The notes under the pieces: model-generated | Database searches by the model: none | The model's input: the letters and a program-made list of their open reading frames with translations, nothing else | What the model was told of the DNA's origin: nothing | Assembly (NCBI RefSeq): GCF_030272615.1 | Contig: NC_081414.1 | Span: forward strand, 761,447,148 to 761,511,147 | Source: Cryptomeria japonica | Taxonomy: Eukaryota > Streptophyta > Pinopsida > Cupressales > Cupressaceae | Reading direction: 5' to 3' | DNA length: 64,000 bases | Translations under genes and position numbers: made by a program | Part shown: one piece after another, positions 10,710-19,562 of the stretch | Position numbering within the stretch: position 1 is the stretch's first letter | How the letters are laid out: each line of letters opens with the position of its first letter

Positions 10710-13238
10710 TCACGGAGGAAGAGATTGGAATTGTTTAGGCCAAAAATAATCAATAGGAACGCTAAAAGTTCTTTCGGCTGGTTTAAAGAGACTATGATTG
10801 ACAGTAACAACTTCACCATTATGGGGAAATTTCAAACACTTATGAATAGGAGAAGCAATAGCTTTCATGGAAGACAACCAAGGATAGCCTAGCTTCACAC
10901 GAAATTGTTCGGATGAAGGAATAATAGCAAAGTTCACATCAAGGGATTTGTTATGGACCTCAATAGGTAATGTAATAGAACCAATTGTAGGAGAAGAAAA
11001 TGCATCAAATAATTTCACAATCACATCTGTTTTGTCATAAATCACTTGATTCAATTGCAAAGTAAAAAGAAATTCTTCAGTAATAACATTAACCATGCAA
11101 GAAGGATCAATAAGCACTCCACGGTAGGGTGTATTCTTGACTTTTGCAACTATGTATAAAGGACCATCAGGTGCCCTGATAGTTTCACTAGAATCAAATG
11201 TGATGGAAGGTTCTTTAGGGTTTTCTTGATACTCTACAAAGTTAATCACATTCGGAGTCATAGACACAAGACCATCAGATGAGAAAGAGGAATCATTAGT
11301 CTCAATCACATTAGAGGTATGAGAAGGTAATGGATCAGTAAAAATCTTAAGATTTTGGTTAGGAGGAGCTACAGATGTGTTGCCTTTATCATTCACTCCT
11401 GAAACAGAGATAGTATTATTATCAATCAAATCTTGAATTTTACCCTTTAAAGCAAAACATTTTTTAGTATCATGCCCAGGTTGACGATGAAATTGACAAA
11501 AAGATTTGTTATCAAAATAGGGTGAATTAATCTTTGCAAGATCGATTTGCTTTATAGGAGGGAGAGTAAGCACATTTTGTTCCAATAATTTATTCATAAT
11601 ACTATGTAATGATTCATTCAAAGGAGTAAACTTTCTTTCTTTCTTGAAAAACTTAGAAATAGGAGGCACACCTGATGCTGCATTCACATTGTTGTTGATG
11701 ATGTTTTCATTGAATTTAATGGACTCTCTATTCGGTTTAAACTTTCCAAATGGTTGTTGACTACTATCACCCTTATCACTCGGAGCCATAGGATTTACTT
11801 GTTCCATTTGACTCACAGTCAGTTGATAATTGTGAAGAGTTGCACACAATTGTTGGAAAGAAGTAAACTCAGAAAATAGAAGTTTGTCTCGAATATCTTT
11901 TTGTAAATTAGAAATAAAGATTCTTTGAATATCATTGTCAGGCACTGGAAAAGAGATTTGAGCATACAAATTCTTATATCTACCAATGAAATCAGTCACT
12001 TTTTCTTTAACACCTTGTTTACAATGCATTAAATCAATCAAAGTAACTTTAGGACTCATATTGTTTTGAAATTGTTGAATAAAAGCATTTGCAAGTTGTT
12101 CGAAAGAAGTAATAGAATAAGAAGGCAACGAGCAATACCATTGTAGGGCTTTATCTCTTAATGTTCTAGTAAACAATTTTGCAAGGAACCTTTGGTCATA
12201 AGCAAAATCGGTACATATTGTTTGAAAAGTCTTAACATGTGTTAGAGGATCACCTTTACCATTATAAAGCTCCAAATGCGGGATTTCAACATGTTTAGGG
12301 GGAATAGCTCGAACAATGTCAAGAGAAAGTGGGCTCACAACATCAACTGTGGGCACACTAAACTTAGATTGATTCATAGAGGCAATTTGTTGCTGTAAAG
12401 AAGAGATAGTTTGTGCAAGATTGTTAATGGTCGCTTCAGTCGAAGAATTCATATTAGATGTGTTAGATTGTGATGGAGGTATTATGTTATTGAAAGAAGG
12501 TATTGATTGAGAGTAAGGTGGCGGGACACTATGATAGTTAGTCATAGGAGATGATTGGAAAGGAGGAACACTACAAGGAGGAATGGAATGGTTAAACGAA
12601 TTGCCCCCTTGCGTCATGTTCATTTGTGGAGATGTAATAGGGACACTCATTGAAGGAATGAATGAAGAAGTCGGATCGAATGAAGGCAGAGGGTTGATTG
12701 AAGAGGAAGGATTGCCCCCATGACTGGTGATCATAGGGGGAATGTCTTGTATAGAAGTAGTCATTATGTTTGATGTAAAGGTAGGTATACTAGCAATAGA
12801 AGTTGTCAAAGGAATAGAATGATTGACTTGAGTAGGAGGTTGTGTATAACCCAAAGTTTCAGCACAACTCTTCATAGGCATCACATTCGAATCCACAATG
12901 TGTGCAATACCACGCAAAATATCAATTCCATTCTTATCACTTTGAACCATACGTTTTAGACCCTTAATTAAGGGAAGAGCTTGACTATCGGGGTATTCTT
13001 GAGACATCCATTGTCGAAAATCATCAAATTGGTTATCCAATTTCGAAAGTTGTTCTACAGAAACCTCATGGAGAGCTTCTTCATCATTAGGAGGATTAGA
13101 GGAATTACCCGTGTCCTCGTTAAAAAGGCTATTCAAATTAGGTTCCATCTCCTCAGTAATTAAACCTCGAAAAGACTTAATTCTAAGGCTTCGTCTAACG
13201 AGAATAGTGTAAGTAGGGCTTATTGTTGTAAAACTCAT
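10710..13238 (-). CDS. Element 2 ORF1: gag-like polyprotein with zinc knuckle and retropepsin-like domain (842 aa)
   Basis: Intact. The ATG at 13238 begins MSFTTISPTYTI; element 3 has the same start. Residues about 140-290 are Ser/Pro/Asn-rich low complexity with LQQQIASMNQ. Residues about 325-480 are a plant gypsy-type retrotransposon gag domain (ELYNGKGDPLTHVKTFQT, then FIGRYKNLYAQISFP). Residues 581-594 are a zinc-knuckle variant, C-x2-H-x4-H-x4-C (CQFHRQPGHDTKKC), as in many plant gypsy gags. Residues about 692-812 resemble a retropepsin: LIDPSCMVN where D-[ST]-G is usual, and KLGYPWLSSMKA like the GRPWL motif of plant proteases. The expected role is to form virus-like particles in the cytoplasm. 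There is no reverse transcriptase behind it. The DPS motif makes protease activity doubtful. Confidence 0.9.
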   Translation of the reverse strand: MSFTTISPTYTILVRRSLRIKSFRGLITEEMEPNLNSLFNEDTGNSSNPPNDEEALHEVSVEQLSKLDNQFDDFRQWMSQEYPDSQALPLIKGLKRMVQSDKNGIDILRGIAHIVDSNVMPMKSCAETLGYTQPPTQVNHSIPLTTSIASIPTFTSNIMTTSIQDIPPMITSHGGNPSSSINPLPSFDPTSSFIPSMSVPITSPQMNMTQGGNSFNHSIPPCSVPPFQSSPMTNYHSVPPPYSQSIPSFNNIIPPSQSNTSNMNSSTEATINNLAQTISSLQQQIASMNQSKFSVPTVDVVSPLSLDIVRAIPPKHVEIPHLELYNGKGDPLTHVKTFQTICTDFAYDQRFLAKLFTRTLRDKALQWYCSLPSYSITSFEQLANAFIQQFQNNMSPKVTLIDLMHCKQGVKEKVTDFIGRYKNLYAQISFPVPDNDIQRIFISNLQKDIRDKLLFSEFTSFQQLCATLHNYQLTVSQMEQVNPMAPSDKGDSSQQPFGKFKPNRESIKFNENIINNNVNAASGVPPISKFFKKERKFTPLNESLHSIMNKLLEQNVLTLPPIKQIDLAKINSPYFDNKSFCQFHRQPGHDTKKCFALKGKIQDLIDNNTISVSGVNDKGNTSVAPPNQNLKIFTDPLPSHTSNVIETNDSSFSSDGLVSMTPNVINFVEYQENPKEPSITFDSSETIRAPDGPLYIVAKVKNTPYRGVLIDPSCMVNVITEEFLFTLQLNQVIYDKTDVIVKLFDAFSSPTIGSITLPIEVHNKSLDVNFAIIPSSEQFRVKLGYPWLSSMKAIASPIHKCLKFPHNGEVVTVNHSLFKPAERTFSVPIDYFWPKQFQSLPP

Positions 13239-13365
13239 GCACTAGAGAGGGAGAGAAGATTTTGAATTTAGAGGTAGCAAATTTCAGTAAAATCAGCCAA
13301 TCTCCTAGATTTAAGCTGTTAAATGCAATCACGACAATCTCCCGAAATTTCAGAAAAAATGTCAG

Positions 13366-13395
13366 GGACCGTGGCGCTCGGGGTGCACACGGTCC
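13366..13395 (-). promoter_or_regulatory. Leader stem-loop A (30 nt), element 2
   Basis: Perfect arms GGACCGTG and CACGGTCC around a 14-nt loop TGCACCCCGAGCGC. GTGCAC spans the stem/loop border. The equivalent in element 3 (57312-57341) keeps a perfect stem although its loop has changed. Confidence 0.6.
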
Positions 13396-13987
13396 TTGCA
13401 ACTTTTTTCCAAATTTCCAGGGATGAAAGTTATGATGATTTTAAAGCTAATCTGAAAAAATTGAGTGATTTTATGATCTGTGGATAGGCCAAATTAAAGT
13501 TGTAATCTCAAAATTGAACCCTACCAAGATTGTTGGAAAATGCAAAATTTGAATTTTTAAAAAGAGAAGGAAACTGAAATTTTGAATTTTATGATTTTAG
13601 AGGGAATACTAAGAGCAATACAAGCTTTGAAATTTAAAGGTTGACTCAATTTCACGCAAAATTCAATTTTGAAATTGGAAATCAAAGTTGGTGTAATTAA
13701 ACACTTAATTTCAAAAGTCACAAATTGCAAGAATTTGAATAAAGCACTGAAATTTTGAATGAACGCCAACACACTTTTCAGATTCAGGACAGTAAGAACA
13801 CAATTTTGACACAAAATTTCAATTTCAACAATTTTTGCATGATTAGAAGCCTTAATCCAAGCAATCACTAGACCAAATTTGACCTTAATTTTGAAAGTGT
13901 TGTAATTGATAAAATCAGCCAAAATTCTGGATTTTAGCAGAAAAATACAGTAAGATCTTGCTCCCGAAATTTCAGAAAAAATGTCGG

Positions 13988-14017
13988 GGACCATGGCGCT
14001 CGGGGTGCACACGGTCC
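13988..14017 (-). promoter_or_regulatory. Leader stem-loop B (30 nt), element 2
   Basis: Arms in the sense RNA are GGACCGTG and CATGGTCC, pairing with one G-U, around the same 14-nt loop as stem-loop A. The pairing holds in the sense RNA but would be an A-C mismatch in the antisense RNA. Confidence 0.5.
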
Positions 14018-14398
14018 TCGCAACTTTTTTCCAAATTTTCAGGGATGAAAGATATTATGATTTTATTGCGGAATCCAAAGTTACAGCCGATTTGGAAATG
14101 TTTTGATCAGTGAAATTGTCAGTCAAAGGTTGAATCAAGAGGGTTTTAAAAATTAGGGTTTTGACACTTAACCACTTAATTTTTAGAATTAAAGCACAAA
14201 TATGAATTGACAATTTGTAATAGAAGGGTAGATTTGAAACAAGCATTAACCATTAAACATTTCACAAGCTCAATTACTAAAAAGAAAATTTTAGGGTTTT
14301 TATGCAATTAACCTCTAAAATTTGCAAAAGGATCAAACATGGAAATGTAATTAAGGAAGCAAATTTTTCAGATCTAATCATGAATACTTAGAAAGGAT

Positions 14399-14420
14399 GT
14401 TCACGTTAGGTTCACCAAAA
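14399..14420 (-). promoter_or_regulatory. Primer-binding site of element 2
   Basis: On the minus strand TTTTGGTGAACCTAACGTGA follows the LTR end directly. Element 3 has the same site with one change at 56284-56305. The tRNA was not determined. Confidence 0.7.
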
Positions 14421-15283
14421 TGTAAAGCGGAAAATCGTGAGCGAACCCTAAGTGTTCCCCCCACCACTCTGAGGAGAGGGGAAGGAGGTCACTAGGGTTG
14501 ACGGTTTTCACTTAGGGGAGACTTTACATTCAAAAGAGGGGTTGAAACCCATAAGATCCAATCCCACACAATGAAAGATTGGATTCTAAATGAGTTTCAA
14601 GGGTTAAGACAACAAGGCTACCCTCTTTTGTAAAGAATGTAGATAGAAGGATTAAGCTAGGAATGCATAAAAAGTGAGAAAGATTCACTTATAAACAGAG
14701 ATAGGAATATAGGATGAAGCTGCAGACTTGGAATTAGTAGTAAAATGTCGAGACGGTGCTGTCCTGCAAATTTGAGCGAAATTTGATGGGACGATGGCGC
14801 CCGACGTGCACACAGTCCTCCGAAAAATCTGCGAAACGAAGGGGGATCTGTTCGTCTCTGCACAAGGATTCCAAATCTTCAATTACAGCCGCGTACCTGC
14901 AACCTACACACAGAAAAGCGAGGATGATTGGGGGGTTAGGGATTAGGGGTTTGCCCTTAGGTCAAACCCCAGTTTTGGAATTAACCAAGAAATGAGAATG
15001 CTGTAAATGTAAATGATTGTAATGTAAAACAAGTACTAGTACCTTATTGTAAGAATGTTTGTATTCTTACATGCGAAGGTGTAAATGTTGTTGTATGTTG
15101 TATGTTGTATGTGATCTCCTCTTCAATGGTTGAATCCTTGTCTTGAATGCAACACTTAGCCTTGAATGGAGACTTAGAATGATCAATTGCTTGAAGGAAT
15201 GCTTGAATGCTCGAATGTTTGAATGTTTGAATATCGCTTCCGCCTTTTTTTCATCTTTTTTAAAATGGGAGAGGAAAATGTAG

Positions 15284-15291
15284 TTTATATA
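15284..15291 (-). promoter_or_regulatory. TATA box, element 2 5' LTR promoter
   Basis: TATATAAA on the minus strand, about 120 bp downstream of the 31-bp repeat array. This would drive the genomic RNA and the ORF1 mRNA. Confidence 0.65.
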
Positions 15292-15414
15292 CTTGTCAAT
15301 TAGGGTTAAAAGAATGATTTTTTTGACCTTGGGCCGACCTGGGAAAATTATTTTCCAATTTGCAAACATAAAGACCCGAGACCCAAAAGAGACCGGGCCC
15401 AAAAATAGGGCTAG

Positions 15415-15537
15415 GGACCAGGGTGCTGGGCACCATGGTCCTGGGGGACCAGGGCGCTGGGCGCCCTCGTCCTGAAGGACCAAGGCGCTGGGCGCCCTAG
15501 TCCTGAAGGACCAGGGTGTTGGGCGCCATGGTCCCAC
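15415..15537 (-). repeat. 31-bp U3 unit, 4 copies (element 2 5' LTR)
   Basis: Four head-to-tail copies of a unit with GGACCA at one end, GGGCGCC in the middle and TGGTCC or a variant at the other. Each copy is a potential hairpin. They lie upstream of the TATA box, where LTR enhancers usually are. Confidence 0.88.
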
Positions 15538-15705
15538 CTCCAGGGACAGCAGGGTGCAAGGAGGATCAGGCCAGGGTGCTGAAAAATGCAGTTTTTGATG
15601 TCATGAACAAGTTTCGGGGTCTCCATTTAGGTTCTGTGTTGCGTCACCATCGTGAAGACCCAAATGTGGTCGAAATTGTAAGTGTCGCAATTTTAGGACG
15701 CTACA

Positions 15706-15710
15706 CTTTG
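15706..15710. other. Target site duplication of element 2, right copy
   Basis: CTTTG directly after the LTR end at 15705, identical to 7818-7822. Confidence 0.9.
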
Positions 15711-15938
15711 TAATTTTTGGTATCCTTCCTTTTCATGACTCATAGTGAGGGGAACCTTACTACTTCTAGTCATGGTTCTCTCTCTCTTGATCTTCCCTTT
15801 TACTTTTTCAATCGAAGTCGTAAGATCCTTAGTCCATTGGGGGCTTGGTGTATCTTTCCTCCTTAACATGGTAGAAGTCTTTCAATCTTGTTTCCTTGTA
15901 CTTTACTAGCAGTATTGACATATGCTTATATTCCCACT
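15711..15938 (+). other. Element 1 3' untranslated region, right part
   Basis: Continues the sequence interrupted at 7822 and aligns with 61627-61848 of element 3 (TTTTTGGTAT, CATGACTCATAGTGAGG and GGGGGCTTGGTGTATCTT shared). Confidence 0.85.
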
Positions 15939-15953
15939 AAAGTGGGGGATAAA
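15939..15953 (+). promoter_or_regulatory. Polypurine tract of element 1
   Basis: AAAGTGGGGGATAAA, one base different from the tract of elements 2 and 3, directly before TGTAGTG of the LTR. Confidence 0.8.
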
Positions 15954-17004
15954 TGTAGTGTCATAAAATTGTGACCCTTAGAATTTTTGACCACATTAGG
16001 GTCTTCACATTGCAAACTAAATCTCCAAACTTGATTGGAGACCTGAGAGTTGTTCATCCCCAAAAACTGCACCTTTTCTGCCCCTCGCATGGCCTGAACT
16101 TGCTTCCTGTCTTGAGAAAAGGGCAGGACACGGGTGTGGCGCCCCTGCCCCCCTAGGAAAGGGGAATGGTTCCCCCTGTCCTCCTAGGATAGTAGTGTGT
16201 TGCCCCTATCCCTACCATATCTTGGGGCCCCTTGATTCAAATTGTGCATTGAGCTTTGCATTTTGAGTGGGAAACCTTCCCTATGTTGGCTTATGATGAA
16301 AAATCAGTCCAATAACCCTAATTGATGAATATATAAGTTGCATTTACCTTTCCATTTGCATAAGTTAGAAGTGCAATAGATCATAAGTTCAAGAAATCAA
16401 GCATTCCTTTAAAGCATTGAGCATCTCAAGTCTCTCTTCAAGGCTAGGTGTTGCATTCAAGTCAAGGATTCAACCATTGAAGAGGAGATCCCTTCCAAAA
16501 TTCAATTCCACACAAGAAATTCTATCTACATTCCTATTGCAACCTCCCTTGAGGTGATTTACATTTCAGTCTTTCATTTACATTTACTTGCAAGTACTTT
16601 CTTTCATCACTTGGTTAATTCCAAACCTGGGGTTTGACTTGAAGGCAAACTCCCAATCCCAACCACCTTTCCTCTCTTTTCTATGTGTATGTTGCAGGTG
16701 CGTAACTGTATTTGTAGATTTGGACTCCATTCACAGAGGCGGAAAAACCCTTTTCAATTCATGGATTTTTCGGAGGATCGTGTGCACTTTCAACACAGTC
16801 CTGACAACTTTTCCTCAAATTTGTAGGGGAGTTTCATCTCAATATTTCATTGCCAATTCTAGGTGCACTTCATCCTGCATTCCTCTCTCAAGTTACAACC
16901 ATTTCTTTATCATATTTACACTTGGTCTCAAAACACCTAATTCAACCATCTTCCATTCTAAAAGAGGGGTTATCTTGACACTTCTTCCTCATTCATTTAG
17001 TATT

Positions 17005-17039
<35 letters not shown>

Positions 17040-17191
17040 TAGAGATTGGATCTAGTGAATTTGCCCCCCTCTTTTAAATGTAATGGATAAAGTGTTTGAA
17101 GGGAAATTTGCAGTGAAACTTTCATCTCTCCTTGGAGGGAAGAAAATCTCTCCTCTCGATCTTTCCATCATTCACTTTTCCCCACATTACA
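15954..17191 (+). repeat. Element 1 3' LTR, diverged (about 1238 bp)
   Basis: Begins TGTAGTGTCATAAAATTG and, by alignment with element 3, ends at CACATTACA (17191). It keeps the ATATATAAG promoter region (about 16330), the stem-loop region in altered form (GGATCGTGTGCAC, about 16777) and three diverged 31-bp units (about 16115-16207). A run of about 15 CT dinucleotides (17008-17038) is new in this copy. The right border is less certain than the left. Confidence 0.75.
17008..17038. repeat. (CT)n microsatellite inside the element 1 LTR
   Basis: About 15 uninterrupted CT dinucleotides, absent from the LTRs of elements 2 and 3. Confidence 0.95.
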
Positions 17192-19562
17192 AGAGTAATT
17201 TGGATCTTAACAATACATGGATTCCTAAATTAAATTTAATTAAGCTTGTGAATCCCTATTTTCACCTATTACATAAAGTTTTAATTGAGATCATGTAACT
17301 CAAGAGAAGGGAACTCATTAGTTTCTTATTTCCATATGCAATAGACAATTAACATAAAATTATACATAAATGATATAATTTTTTTTTTGCTAAGTAGGAA
17401 TTACTTTCTCACTAGCTTACATTATAGGCAACTTCTATACATCATTGAAATATGTAACTAAAATTTGCATGTAAATATAGTCTTACATCACAACAATTTT
17501 TTTGACTAAACTCATTTCCTTACTAGTTTTACAATATATTTTTCCCACAAATTACAGGGTGCTAATCAAGTTACAACCAAAGTCTTAAACACATGATAAG
17601 GAGAAATACTAGGTGGTTACATAGTAAAACCATAGGAACACAAAAATGACTTTTGTAGTAGGTCCATGACAAGGGATGGTTTGTTTTAATCAACAGGCTC
17701 ATTGAGTCTTTCCCCCAACCTATACATAAGTAGCAAAAAATATTCCAAATAAATTTTATATAGGTCACCTCCTAACTTAGGCTAGAAAATCAACCATTCC
17801 TATGCTAGGAGGAAATCATGGAGACCAAGAAGCACTCATGGAGTCCAAACAAGAGAGAGTGAAATTTACTCATGCAGTTAAAAATAGCAATGCACACACA
17901 ATCAAAAAAGGGTATAATAAGAACATGTACCATCACATGGTTCAAAGTGGGAGATGTAAGAGCATCTCTACGGTCAGGGTTGATAATGTCTTAATATATT
18001 TTTCCAACATCTTCAAGTTTAAGCTTGCAACTCTTTGTAACCATTTCTCCACACTCAAAACCACCAAGGTAGATTAAAAATATGATACTCATACCCATTC
18101 ACTCCCATGAGTGAAACAAAACCCATGTGGATCTCCCTTCTTCAATCCCACACATAGGTTTCTCACAACTAAATGGGGAGTGATGAGTTGTCTTTTTGGC
18201 TATTTTATATGAATATTATGTTATGTTATATTTTTCATTTTGTGACTCAGACATTACGGTTGAGATAGATATAAGACTTTTTGTGTTTAGCCTATGAACT
18301 TTGCTATCTATTAAACAACCTTATAAATGATATATTGAATCCATTTTAATGATAAGGGAATGCTTGATTAAATGTGATTAAGAGTAGTATTGTTCAAATA
18401 TATGTTGTGCATGTTAACTTCTGTGTATACAACTGGAGAAAAGACCAAGTCAACAAAGGAAATCTATTGTTGATTCGAAGAATTACAGTCCTGATCAAAT
18501 AGAACTACTGAACTAGTCAGGCCAGCAACTATTAACTATCACAAAACTCCTAGTTGTGGTTGATGGAGTTGTTTCTTCAGAATATGTGCCGGTTTGTCAA
18601 GGAAATCTAGAGGAAAACTTGGCCTATATTTGTGCATAAAATTGAGTCCTAGAATAATTTATTCTTCTATGCTTTTATTTCCAATAAAAGTTGTCCTCCT
18701 AGTTTGTTGGGAGTGGATTGACTGTGTAGTTAGTTAGTTGTAAAATCTCTTATAAATCCATCGGTTAAAGATGGAGAATGTAATGCAATTTTATCTTACT
18801 TGAGCACCGAGTGTACTTTGTTTCATATTTAAAAATAATAAAGAGATTTCAGTTATGTCATATTCATTGTCAAAAAGTATCAATGTGTTTATGATGCTTT
18901 TGTAATCTTTAGATCTATTTAAGATTTTGGAGGCTCATCCAAGAGGGTTCACTTGGGGAGCATCCACATTCATTTAATTTCATTATCTTCTATGTGAGTT
19001 CATTAGCAAGCTTATGTTCATTGGTTAGAATCTTTCAGTTGATTGTCCTGTAGCTACAAAATCTCTATTCTATGACTGTTCTTGTAGCCGAAGGAAACCA
19101 AAGTCTTATGATTACCAATTGATTAGTTTAGCATCTGCATAAAGTTATAAGTTTCATCTTAAGTAGATTAAGTTGATATTAGTAGAACAAAACTTAGAAT
19201 TTAGTACTTTCCATAAATTTCTTATTTAGTTGCTTCAAGATTAAGTTAAGTATTCTTTATGAGTTTCTTAGTGCACATACAATGCAAACCTATTTCATGT
19301 ATACGTTCCTGGGTTGAAAAGTGAATGAGTTTCTGATTAATAAATTAGTAGTCGAATGATGCAGATAATTGAACCTTTTAGTCAAGAAAATATGTTTTAA
19401 TTACTAGGGTATTATTAGGAACCAATAGGGAGATAGCCTAAACTAATACCCACATACCACATAAAAATAAGACAAATAAGATGCTTTATGCTACCCCTCT
19501 TATACACAAAAATAAGATGCTTTATGCATATACAAAGAAATATACCTTAAGAATTCTTACAT
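17192..19562. other. Unassigned AT-rich DNA
   Basis: No convincing gene. The part 18400-18850 has LTR-like character: TTAACTTCTGTG near the start, CTTATAAATCC at about 18750, and TGTAATGCAATTTTATCTTAC. No partner or terminal motif could be fixed. The remainder shows only short chance frames. Confidence 0.4.

Larger units (their letters stand above)
13239..14398 (-). other. Element 2 leader with two copies of a stem-loop module
   Basis: About 1.16 kb between PBS and ORF1, with no convincing coding frame. Two homologous modules of about 110 bp (13340-13450 and 13965-14075) each contain a 30-nt stem-loop followed in the sense RNA by TTTTTTCTGAAATTTCGGGA. The modules resemble part of the LTR (8160-8230), so the element RNA carries three such modules. 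Just before the ORF1 ATG a short CT-rich run occurs, expanded in element 3. Confidence 0.65.
7823..15705 (-). mobile_element. Element 2: full-length gag-only LTR retrotransposon, inserted in element 1
   Basis: On the minus strand the order is: 5' LTR (15705-14421), PBS, leader, ORF1 (842 aa, open), TGA, ORF2 (292 aa, open), 3' untranslated region, polypurine tract, 3' LTR (9045-7823). Total length is 7883 bp, flanked by the 5-bp duplication CTTTG. Both ORFs are unbroken and the LTRs are very similar, so this is the youngest of the three copies. There is no reverse transcriptase, RNase H or integrase, so mobility would need enzymes in trans. TR-GAG-type non-autonomous plant retrotransposons are the nearest described class; the retropepsin-like part and ORF2 are additional here. 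Confidence 0.93.
14421..15705 (-). repeat. Element 2 5' LTR (1285 bp)
   Basis: On the minus strand TGTAGCGTCC at 15705 to TTTACA at 14421. It differs from the 3' LTR by scattered substitutions, mostly transitions, plus two extra 31-bp units. TATATAAA lies at 15284-15291 and the stem-loop at 14789-14818. Confidence 0.93.
4289..17191 (+). mobile_element. Element 1: gag-only LTR retrotransposon relic, split by element 2
   Basis: The two parts are 4289-7822 and 15706-17191. They align along their whole length with element 3 (55094-63145): gag-like ORF1, proline-rich ORF2, 3' untranslated region, polypurine tract and a 3' LTR. The 5' LTR, leader and about the first 149 codons are missing at 4289, where a copia LTR intervenes; they may lie left of the window. 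This is the most decayed copy, with stops in ORF1, a frameshift in ORF2 and a much diverged LTR, so it is probably the oldest. No reverse transcriptase or integrase is found. Confidence 0.85.

Noticed and set aside
13557-14246. Minus-strand frames in the element 2 leader (63 and 151 codons)
   Set aside because: Not conserved as frames in the element 3 leader; the conserved features there are stem-loop modules.
17571-17768. 65-codon minus-strand frame
   Set aside because: Hydrophobic chance translation in AT-rich DNA, without domain or conserved context.
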